A DNA stretch of 6,909 nucleotides from Pseudomonadota bacterium. GTDB taxonomy: Bacteria; Pseudomonadota; Gammaproteobacteria; Natronospirales; REEB76. The notes under the pieces were generated by a model. It had not been told where the DNA came from and did no database searches. It was given only the letters and a program-made list of their open reading frames with translations. A program made the position numbers and the translations under genes. The stretch lies in assembly GCA_021779005.1 (NCBI GenBank), contig JAJYBN010000061.1:1-6909 (forward strand), written 5' to 3'. Positions 1 to 5,024 of the stretch are shown in pieces. Numbering within the stretch: the first letter of the stretch is position 1; each line of letters opens with the position of its first letter.

Positions 1-504
1 GGCGGGATCGACGCGCGGGTACAGGATGTTGCCGCAGCGGCTGCAACGCAGTTCATGACCGCCACGGCGGCTCTGATTCGCGGCTCCGCACTTTCCGCAA
101 TAACGGTTCTGCAGATGCCAATGCACCATGGCGCGGGAATAACCCAAGAGCGCCATGGTGCCATGCTCGAGCCGGTCGAACTGCGGCCGCAGATTGGTGA
201 GCGTGACTTTATCGCCGGGCAGTTTGCTGTCTTCCGGCAAGCCGAGCGCGACATGCAGCCGGTTCTGGAAGTTCCCGAGCAACACACGGCACAGTGACTC
301 TGCCAACAGGGGCTGTGCGCTGGTCGTGTCCAGCAGCAGCGGTGTTGCTGCATCTGCAAGCAGCACGTTGCTCTCGCCGCACACGGGTACGTAGCGGATC
401 CCGGGATCCGGGCTGTGTGACGCGTCATGCTCGAATCGACGCAAAGCCATCCGATCGAGATCCGGACCGGAGAATACGAAAGGCAGTTCGCCGAAATTGA
501 GCAT
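1..504 (-). CDS. nudC: NAD+ diphosphatase NudC, N-terminal part (partial at window edge)
   Basis: NudC hydrolyses NAD(H) to NMN(H) and AMP and, in E. coli, also removes NAD caps from RNA 5' ends; it is cytoplasmic. The visible 168 residues hold the N-terminal NudC domain and a complete four-cysteine zinc ribbon: C136 and C139 in YCGKCG, then C154 and C157 in LRCSRCG, followed by the family-typical YPRVDPA that leads into the Nudix domain. The Nudix box and the specificity motif SQPWPFPxS lie beyond the left edge and cannot be checked. The ATG at 504 is chosen because a stop codon lies in frame a short way upstream with no other start between, and MLNFGELPFV fits the family start. There is no clear Shine-Dalgarno. 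The gene follows the HIT gene by 56 bp and may share its transcript. Confidence 0.93.
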   Translation of the reverse strand, partial: MLNFGELPFVFSGPDLDRMALRRFEHDASHSPDPGIRYVPVCGESNVLLADAATPLLLDTTSAQPLLAESLCRVLLGNFQNRLHVALGLPEDSKLPGDKVTLTNLRPQFDRLEHGTMALLGYSRAMVHWHLQNRYCGKCGAANQSRRGGHELRCSRCGNILYPRVDPA

Positions 505-560
505 ATGCGGGTCTGGATCGCGGATTAGCGGGCTGCATTATCCCATACGCCGGAATCTGC

Positions 561-986
561 TCAGAGCGTACCCAGCAGGCTTTGCATGTTGTTGATGAGC
601 AGGCTTTTTAGTTTGTAGATCTCGGCGCTGTAATAGGGTTTCGGCGGCAACTTGCCCCATACCGGGGCTGGCCAGGCGGGGTCATGGCTGTAGCGCGCGA
701 TGTGATGCACATGCAGTTGCGGCACTTGGTTGCCGAGCGCCGCGATGTTGAGCTTGTCGGGTTTGAAAAGTTCGGTCAGTGTCCGCGACAGCTGCGCTGA
801 TTCCTCCCACAACTGTTGCCGGTCAGCGTCATCGAGTTCATAGAGCTCGCGGATATTTTCCCGTTCCGGTAGCAGGATGAACCAGGGATACTGGCTGTCG
901 TTCATGAGCAGGAGCTGACACAGAGTAAAACGCCCGAGTGGAACAGTGTCTTTTAGAAGCTGCGGATGCGGTTGGAATATGGGCAT
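561..986 (-). CDS. HIT-family hydrolase (histidine triad protein)
   Basis: A 141-aa protein of the HIT superfamily, whose members hydrolyse or transfer nucleoside phosphates (AMP-lysine, AMP-NH2, diadenosine polyphosphates); the substrate here is unknown. The core is N86-Q-V-P-Q-L-H92-V-H94-H95-I-A-R, followed by DPAWPAPVWG (residues 102-111), a tail typical of the short proteobacterial HIT proteins. H94 corresponds to the nucleophilic middle histidine. The third histidine of the canonical HxHxHxx is replaced by I96. The start at 986 is chosen because its ATG overlaps the cfa stop as TGATG and the HIT fold begins there. A longer reading from 1100 only adds out-of-frame cfa sequence. No Shine-Dalgarno is visible, as expected for termination-reinitiation. 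No signal peptide, so cytoplasmic. Confidence 0.9.
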   Translation of the reverse strand: MPIFQPHPQLLKDTVPLGRFTLCQLLLMNDSQYPWFILLPERENIRELYELDDADRQQLWEESAQLSRTLTELFKPDKLNIAALGNQVPQLHVHHIARYSHDPAWPAPVWGKLPPKPYYSAEIYKLKSLLINNMQSLLGTL

Positions 987-2104
987 CAGCGTGCTGCCAC
1001 GTAGCCACCGGGTACGCCCTGCGGCGAGAATACAATCTGCCACAATTGATTTTTGCGGGCCCGGAAGGACGCCATGCTGATGCTCAGATAATAGCGCCAC
1101 ATGCGCTGGAAGGTTTCGGTGTACTGGGTTTTCAAAACTTCCCAGCTGTTCTCGAAATTACGCCGCCAGGCCTGCAGGGTCTTGTCGTAATGCACGCTGA
1201 AGTTGTGCCAGTCTTCCATCACGAACAGGCCTTCACTGGCGGCCGCGATCTGCTGGATGGACGGCAGCATGCCGTTGGGGAATATGTACTTGGCGATCCA
1301 CGGATCAGTGTCATGCACCGATTTGTTTCCGCCAATGGTGTGCAGCAGGAACAGCCCGTCGTTCCTGAGGCACCGGCGTACTACCCGCATGTAGGTGGGG
1401 TAATTCTTAACGCCGACGTGCTCGAACATGCCGATGGAGAATATCCGGTCGAACTGTTCGCCCAGTGAGCGGTAGTCCTGCAGTCGTATTTCGATGGGCA
1501 GGCCCTTGCAGATGTGGCGCGCATACTCGGCCTGCTGTTCGGATACGGTGATACCCACACCGGTGATGCCGTAGCGTTGTGCCGCGAGTTTCAGGGCTTC
1601 GCCCCAGCCGCAGCCGATATCGAGGATGCACATGCCCGGTTTCAGTCCGAGCTTGTGGAACACCAGTTCCAGCTTGGCTTCCTGGGCGGCATCCAGATCC
1701 TCAGCCTTTTCCCAGTAGCCGCAGCTGTAGATCAGGCGTTTGCCGAGCATATGCTTGTACAGATCATTACCCATGTCGTAGTGGCGGCGGCCGACGTCGA
1801 AGGCGCGCGCGGGTTTCTGCAGGTTGAAGAAACGCGCATGCAAGAATCCCAGGAGCATGTCGAATGTCAGTACGCGCTCCTCCAGGTTCGCCATCAGTAG
1901 CCGGTAGATGAGACCGTCCAGGTCTTGCGCGTCCCACCAGCCCTGCATATACGACTCACCCAGTCCCAGGGAACCGTGGGCGATGACACGCCGGTAAAAA
2001 TGCGGGTTGTGTACCTGGAAATCCCAGGGGTGCGGGCCATCGACCTGGATGCCGGTGCCATCCAGCAGGCCCATTATCCGGTGTTTGAATGTGGTGAGCG
2101 CCAT
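986..2104 (-). CDS. cfa: Cyclopropane-fatty-acyl-phospholipid synthase
   Basis: Cfa transfers a methylene group from S-adenosylmethionine to the cis double bond of acyl chains in membrane phospholipids, acting at the inner face of the cytoplasmic membrane, typically on entry to stationary phase or under acid stress. At 372 aa it is close to E. coli Cfa (382 aa). The N-terminal lipid-binding domain includes GSLGLGESYM (44-53) and HYDMGNDLY (108-116). The SAM loop is LDIGCGWGEA (161-170). C128, E228, H255 and Y306 align with E. coli C139, E239, H266 and Y317 at a constant offset of 11, and the C-terminal FRARKNQLWQIVFS (347-360) is conserved. The start at 2104 is supported by N-terminal homology although its Shine-Dalgarno is poor and AT-rich. 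It lies 23 bp after the 53-aa gene and overlaps the HIT start. Confidence 0.97.
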   Translation of the reverse strand: MALTTFKHRIMGLLDGTGIQVDGPHPWDFQVHNPHFYRRVIAHGSLGLGESYMQGWWDAQDLDGLIYRLLMANLEERVLTFDMLLGFLHARFFNLQKPARAFDVGRRHYDMGNDLYKHMLGKRLIYSCGYWEKAEDLDAAQEAKLELVFHKLGLKPGMCILDIGCGWGEALKLAAQRYGITGVGITVSEQQAEYARHICKGLPIEIRLQDYRSLGEQFDRIFSIGMFEHVGVKNYPTYMRVVRRCLRNDGLFLLHTIGGNKSVHDTDPWIAKYIFPNGMLPSIQQIAAASEGLFVMEDWHNFSVHYDKTLQAWRRNFENSWEVLKTQYTETFQRMWRYYLSISMASFRARKNQLWQIVFSPQGVPGGYVAAR

Positions 2105-2127
2105 GACGATTTTTATTGATTACCGTT

Positions 2128-2289
2128 TCAGTCCAGGTAGGTACGATTTATGCGCCAGCCGATATATACCCCCATGAAGGAGCCAACGCTAGAGAGCAGC
2201 CATGCGGTTCCCAGGCCGATGCGTGCTCCCAGTGTCCAGCCGATACCGCCCAGGATAGTGACCGCGAGCAGGATGATGATTTTTTTCAT
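2128..2289 (-). CDS. Small two-helix membrane protein, 53 aa, unknown function
   Basis: A short reading frame encoding MKKIIILLAVTILGGIGWTL at the start, a basic ARIGLG turn, a second hydrophobic stretch TAWLLSSVGSFMGVYIGW, and the end RINRTYLD. Two helices of about 15 to 18 residues, both with small-residue spacing (GGIGW, GSFMG), suggest a helical hairpin in the inner membrane. Similar short glycine-rich proteins are common in Proteobacteria, but I cannot assign a function. The start codon overlaps the stop of the M15 peptidase gene as ATGA, a classic coupling arrangement, and the stop lies 23 bp before cfa. The preserved frame, hydrophobic pattern and tight fit between two certain genes make it a real gene despite its size. 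It may anchor or assist a neighbour (inference). Confidence 0.85.
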   Translation of the reverse strand: MKKIIILLAVTILGGIGWTLGARIGLGTAWLLSSVGSFMGVYIGWRINRTYLD

Positions 2290-2840
2290 GGCTCATCCAG
2301 ACAGGCCCAGTGCCAGGGCTCGTAGGCGATGCCATGACGGTTGTCGCGCGGATAGGACAGCCGAAAACCGAAGCGCTGGGCATGCTGCGTCAACCAGGCG
2401 AAGGCTTCGGTAGTCTCAAATCCGGTCTCCAGTGTCATCTGACCGCTGGTGGTGAGATCCAGTGCGCAGCCGGTGTGATGTTCACTGTAGCCTGGTGCCG
2501 CATTGATCTTAAGGATCTCATCCATGGGCTTGCCGGTTGCAAGCTTGCGTGTGATCACGCCGCGTTGATAATCCACGCTGCGAAATGCCGAGATCACTAG
2601 CAGCAGCACTTTGTCGCGCTGCGCCTGCGAGCACATGGTCTGCCAGTTATGTGCCGCACCTGACACCAGTTGTTGCGGCCTGCCGTAGACATCCGCTCCG
2701 ATGGAAGTCAGTTCCACAGCCTCAGCACGCAACGGCAGCTGGAACCGTTGTGCGTAATCTGCGGGGATGCCAAGTTCGCGATGGATGGCCTCGATCCGGG
2801 TTTGATAATCCAGTGAATGGTTTTCTGCGCGGATGTTCAA
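2286..2840 (-). CDS. M15-family D-alanyl-D-alanine carboxypeptidase-like protein (VanY type), no signal peptide
   Basis: Zinc peptidase of the M15B/VanY group, which removes the terminal D-Ala from peptidoglycan stem peptides. In 184 aa the full active-site set is visible: SAFRSVDYQ (84-92) with R87 for substrate carboxylate binding, S119-x-H121-x2-G-x-A-x-D128 with zinc ligands H121 and D128, and E174-P-W-H177-W with the catalytic glutamate and third zinc ligand. There is no signal peptide or membrane anchor, unusual for an enzyme of periplasmic substrates, so it either works on cytoplasmic muropeptides in recycling or reaches the periplasm another way. The start is a TTG at 2840, with GGGGA about 6 nt upstream. 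CTG at 2846 is an alternative, and no ATG exists before residue 69. It lies 12 bp after the PEBP gene stop, in the same frame, and overlaps the next small gene by 4 bp. Confidence 0.9.
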   Translation of the reverse strand: MNIRAENHSLDYQTRIEAIHRELGIPADYAQRFQLPLRAEAVELTSIGADVYGRPQQLVSGAAHNWQTMCSQAQRDKVLLLVISAFRSVDYQRGVITRKLATGKPMDEILKINAAPGYSEHHTGCALDLTTSGQMTLETGFETTEAFAWLTQHAQRFGFRLSYPRDNRHGIAYEPWHWACLDEP

Positions 2841-2852
2841 CGCCAGTCCCCA

Positions 2853-3422
2853 TCATCCTGGATGCTGATAGGTGCCGATCAACTGTGTCTCGGCAAGAAT
2901 GTGGCCATGCATGGCGGCCTCGAGCTGCGCTTTGTTTGGCGTGTGCAGATCCGGCAATACCACGTCGAGTGCGTACAGCTTATGGAAGTAACGGTGCCGG
3001 CCGATGGGCGGACAGGGCCCACCGTAGCCGGTGCGTTTCCAGTCATTCAGGCCTTCTCGGGTGCCAGCGGGCAGCTGTTTGGAACCGCCTTGGGCTAATG
3101 AGTGCACGTCCGCCGGAATGTCGTACAGCACCCAGTGTACCCAGGTCATCTTGGGCGCTGCAGGATCGGGGGCATCCGGGTCGTCGAGGATGAGCGCAAA
3201 ACTTTTGGTGCCGGCCGGCGCGCCGGACCAGGCGAGGGGCGGTGAAGTGTCATCGCCATCACAGGTGAAGCGCGCTGGCATGCTGCCGTTATCTTTATAA
3301 GCAGACGAAGTGAGTGTGAAGTGTGGTGTCATGGGGATTGCCTCCGAAAATATCGGCGATAAGCCCAGCAGCAGGCTCGATAGAATGATGCCAAGGGCCG
3401 TGTAGGGCGTCAGGACTTTCAT
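2853..3422 (-). CDS. YbhB/YbcL-family PEBP protein (Raf kinase inhibitor-like), exported; possible second start
   Basis: Phosphatidylethanolamine-binding-protein fold, 189 aa. The bacterial members (YbhB, YbcL) have no settled biochemical role. Conserved pieces are TCDGDDTSPPLAW (53-65), SGAPAGTKSFALILDDPDAP (66-85), the HWVLYDIP segment (97-103) and GGPCPPIGRHRY (134-145), which form the anion-binding pocket. Residues 1-28 are a typical signal peptide (K2, hydrophobic core, FSEA), so the product should be periplasmic. The start at 3422 has GGAG 8 nt upstream. A start at 3506 is open but adds a polar stretch ahead of the signal peptide and is rejected. A second in-frame ATG (M31, at 3332) has GGAGG 8 nt upstream and would yield a cytosolic form matching the leaderless family members. 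It is a diverged relative of the PEBP gene 162 bp upstream. Confidence 0.92.
   Translation of the reverse strand: MKVLTPYTALGIILSSLLLGLSPIFSEAIPMTPHFTLTSSAYKDNGSMPARFTCDGDDTSPPLAWSGAPAGTKSFALILDDPDAPDPAAPKMTWVHWVLYDIPADVHSLAQGGSKQLPAGTREGLNDWKRTGYGGPCPPIGRHRYFHKLYALDVVLPDLHTPNKAQLEAAMHGHILAETQLIGTYQHPG
3341..3345 (-). promoter_or_regulatory. Internal ribosome binding site in the PEBP gene
   Basis: On the minus strand GGAGG lies 8 nt before the in-frame ATG at 3332 (Met31), just past the signal peptide. It is a better Shine-Dalgarno than the GGAG (3431-3434) that serves the first start at 3422. The bases also encode S-E-A at the presumed cleavage region, so the match could be a by-product of coding. 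Confidence 0.45.
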
Positions 3423-3584
3423 GATCAGGGCTCCGCGAATTGCACGTGTGCGCACAACCCGATCATATTCTTGGTTGTCATTCGAGCCACGCATGCTGGC
3501 CAGCATAAACCTGTGCCCACGCGGTATTAATCACTGCCTGCTATCCGGAATTTCCGTACCGATTTCAGGACAGGCCGACGTCGT
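3423..3584. promoter_or_regulatory. 162-bp gap between the two PEBP genes with two palindromes; possible promoter/operator
   Basis: The largest gap within the minus-strand gene block. It holds a perfect 14-bp palindrome ATGCTGGCCAGCAT (3493-3506) and a perfect 10-bp palindrome TGTGCGCACA (3447-3456). Between them, on the minus strand, is TATGAT (plus-strand 3462-3467), a fair -10 hexamer 40 bp upstream of the start at 3422. The best -35 at 17-bp spacing matches only 3 of 6 bases. No T-run follows either palindrome, so they are not intrinsic terminators. A regulated promoter for the PEBP-M15-cfa block is a reasonable guess. Confidence 0.35.
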
Positions 3585-4154
3585 TTATTTTGGCCGGCCG
3601 TAGCGACCCGTCATCCGGGCTTTGGCGATGGAGTTGAAATGCAGGTAGTAGCCCACCATGGCGCCGGAAGCACTGGCATCCAGCGGCAGTTTGTCGATCT
3701 TCAGCGCATACACCGTCACATGGTAGTGATGCGGCTTGTCGCCCACAGGCGGGCAGGGTCCGCCATAGTTGGAAGCGCCGAAATCCGTGCGCCCCTGTAC
3801 GGCACCTGCGGGCAACGTGGTGGAGTTTACAGCGCCGGCATTCAGCGGCAGGCTGGTGACCGTGGCCGGGATATTGAAAACGCTCCAGTGCCACCAGCCG
3901 CTACCGGTGGGTGCATCCGGATCATAGATGGTCACTGCGAAACTCTTGGTCCCGGTCGGCGCGCCGGACCACTGCAGGGCCGGTGATTGATCGCCGCCTG
4001 TGCAGCCAAAATGGTTAAATACTTGTGCCACTTTAATGATACCGCCGTTCACGAAGTCCGGGCTAGTGACTTTGAACTTACCACCTGCTGCAAACGCCGC
4101 AATAGGCGCGGCCAACAAAAACATCATGGTTAATGCGCCAACAAGATTACGCAT
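3585..4154 (-). CDS. YbcL-like periplasmic PEBP-family protein
   Basis: Second PEBP-fold protein, 189 aa. A clear signal peptide (MRNLVGALTM to AFA, cleavage near residue 22) sends it to the periplasm, as for E. coli YbcL. Core motifs are SPALQWSGAPTGTKSFAV (57-74), YDPDAPTGSGWWHWSVFNIP (77-96) and GGPCPPVGDKPHHYH (131-145). C51 and C134 could form a disulfide. The double-tryptophan WWHW and the longer insert after NIPA (97-118) differ from the neighbouring PEBP protein, so the pair are diverged paralogues rather than a fresh duplication. Some DNA identity remains, for example CGGCGCGCCGGACCA in both genes. The start has a perfect GGAGG 6 nt upstream. It follows the mgtC-like gene by 30 bp and is probably co-transcribed with it. 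Ligand unknown. Confidence 0.93.
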   Translation of the reverse strand: MRNLVGALTMMFLLAAPIAAFAAGGKFKVTSPDFVNGGIIKVAQVFNHFGCTGGDQSPALQWSGAPTGTKSFAVTIYDPDAPTGSGWWHWSVFNIPATVTSLPLNAGAVNSTTLPAGAVQGRTDFGASNYGGPCPPVGDKPHHYHVTVYALKIDKLPLDASASGAMVGYYLHFNSIAKARMTGRYGRPK

Positions 4155-4184
4155 GTTTTACCTCCGTCGCTGGTTCAATTTGAT

Positions 4185-4652
4185 TCAGGAACCCGTGTGG
4201 CGATTGCGCTCCAGCACCTTCATACCGCGAAGCACGATGAGAGCCAAAATGGTAACGCCGATAGCGGCAATCAATTGCCCCAGGGCCACGGCCAGACCCA
4301 CAGCAGCTGCCATCCAAATGGTCGCGGCTGTGGTAAGCCCGCCCACACGACTGTTTTCGCCGCTGCTCCTGAAAATCGTGCCGGCGCCCAGGAAGCTTAC
4401 ACCGGTGACGATGGCTGCAGCCACGCGCAGCGGATCTATCACCACGGTTCCGCTTAGATGCAGATAGTTTTGCGCCTCCGCGGCTACCGCCATGAACAGG
4501 CACGCGGCACCAGCCACCAGCGTATGGGTGCGGAAGCCAGCCGGCTTGTTGGCAAGTTCACGCTCGAAGCCGATGAGACCGCCGAGAATCATCGACAGGA
4601 TCACCTGCGCGATGACCAGTAGCTGCACGCGCCAGTCGGAATCAACGAGCAT
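4185..4652 (-). CDS. MgtC/SapB-family membrane protein (short form)
   Basis: Integral inner-membrane protein of 155 aa with the MgtC/SapB N-terminal domain. Salmonella MgtC supports growth at low magnesium and inside macrophages, partly through control of the F1Fo ATPase; most environmental members are uncharacterised. Hallmarks are GGLIGFERE (24-32), KPAGFRTHTLVAGAACLFM (36-54), DPLRVAAAIVTGVSFLGAGTI (73-93) and GLTTAATIWMAAAVGLAVALG (105-125), spanning about four to five membrane helices. It lacks the C-terminal soluble domain of true virulence MgtC, so it resembles the SapB/YhiD-like short group. The ATG at 4652 has GGGGAGGG (GGAGG 7 nt upstream); the longer reading to 4766 adds a cysteine- and arginine-rich stretch that is only a shadow of the upstream gene. 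It overlaps that 73-aa gene by 11 bp. Confidence 0.93.
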   Translation of the reverse strand: MLVDSDWRVQLLVIAQVILSMILGGLIGFERELANKPAGFRTHTLVAGAACLFMAVAAEAQNYLHLSGTVVIDPLRVAAAIVTGVSFLGAGTIFRSSGENSRVGGLTTAATIWMAAAVGLAVALGQLIAAIGVTILALIVLRGMKVLERNRHTGS

Positions 4653-4863
4653 CCGCCGCCCTCCCCGGGCCGCGCAACAGGCGCGCCGGCAGGAACAGTA
4701 TGGCCTTAAGCAAGGAAAACACCGCATCCACGGTGATACCCACCAGCCGGAACGGCAGCAATACAAGCCACACGAACGGATAGAGGATCAAAGCCGCTAA
4801 CGCCAGCGGCCAGCACAGGATAAGCAGGATCAGCCACAGAATGAATCCTGGAAATACATTCAT
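4642..4863 (-). CDS. Small hydrophobic membrane protein, 73 aa, unknown function
   Basis: The first 60 residues are almost entirely hydrophobic: FILWLILLILCWPLALAALI (7-26), LYPFVWLVLLPFRLV (27-41) and VFSLLKAILFLPARLL (48-63), then a short basic tail GPGRAADAR. One or two membrane helices plus an amphipathic third are likely. Similar short proline-punctuated proteins occur in Proteobacteria, without known function. It is the first gene of the minus-strand block. Its ATG at 4863 has no good Shine-Dalgarno. Its 3' end overlaps the mgtC-like start by 11 bp, so its translation probably opens the mgtC ribosome binding site (inference). A role as small regulator or partner of the MgtC-like protein is possible, by analogy with MgtR in Salmonella, but no sequence similarity supports that. 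Confidence 0.75.
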   Translation of the reverse strand: MNVFPGFILWLILLILCWPLALAALILYPFVWLVLLPFRLVGITVDAVFSLLKAILFLPARLLRGPGRAADAR

Positions 4864-5024
4864 GTTAGTCGTTCACGCTGAAAACCAGGGTAGAAGATTA
4901 TCACTTTCCTCAGCTAGTAAGCCCATCGGATGACCTCTGGATTGGCTCAAGGCAGTGTACGACTGTATTTGTAATCCAGTAAGGCGGGTTTATGATGAGG
5001 GCTGTACAGAGTCGGAGATATAGC
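4864..5024. promoter_or_regulatory. Divergent promoter region
   Basis: Separates the minus-strand block from the plus-strand amidohydrolase, so it must carry starts of transcription in both directions. Minus strand: GATAAT (plus-strand 4897-4902) is a 5-of-6 -10 match 34 bp before the 73-aa gene, with only a weak -35. Plus strand: TTGGCT (4942-4947) and TGTATT (4964-4969) with a 16-bp spacer make a modest promoter ahead of the amidohydrolase. Hexamer matches alone are weak evidence. Confidence 0.4.
5014..5018 (+). promoter_or_regulatory. Ribosome binding site that favours the GTG start of the amidohydrolase
   Basis: GGAGA lies 6 nt before the GTG at 5025. The earlier ATG at 4992 has only AAGGCGGG close upstream, and the 11 residues between the two starts (MMRAVQSRRYS) look unlike the family's N-terminus. 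Confidence 0.5.

Noticed and set aside
537..542. GATAAT -10-like element ahead of nudC (minus strand)
   Set aside because: No acceptable -35 lies at 16 to 18 bp, and nudC may simply be read through from the HIT gene; too weak to list as a promoter.
987..1100. Longer HIT start adding 38 residues
   Set aside because: The extension lies wholly within the cfa 3' end in another frame; the TGATG overlap and domain boundary support the start at 986.
938..1468. 176-aa open frame on the plus strand
   Set aside because: It lies antisense to cfa and HIT, whose protein similarity is unmistakable; no domain or leader is recognisable in it.
2585..3193. 202-aa open frame on the plus strand
   Set aside because: It is antisense to the M15 and PEBP genes, with an arginine- and cysteine-rich composition typical of a shadow frame.
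3423..3506. Longer PEBP start adding 28 residues
   Set aside because: It puts a polar stretch before a normal signal peptide; the start at 3422 has its own Shine-Dalgarno.
3565..3600. Possible terminator after the YbcL-like gene
   Set aside because: GC-rich inverted pieces (GGCCGGCC, GACGTC) are present but on the minus strand no T-run follows a stem.
4653..4766. Longer MgtC-like start adding 38 residues
   Set aside because: The extension is rich in cysteine, arginine and tryptophan, unlike the family, and overlaps the 73-aa gene; a strong Shine-Dalgarno precedes 4652.
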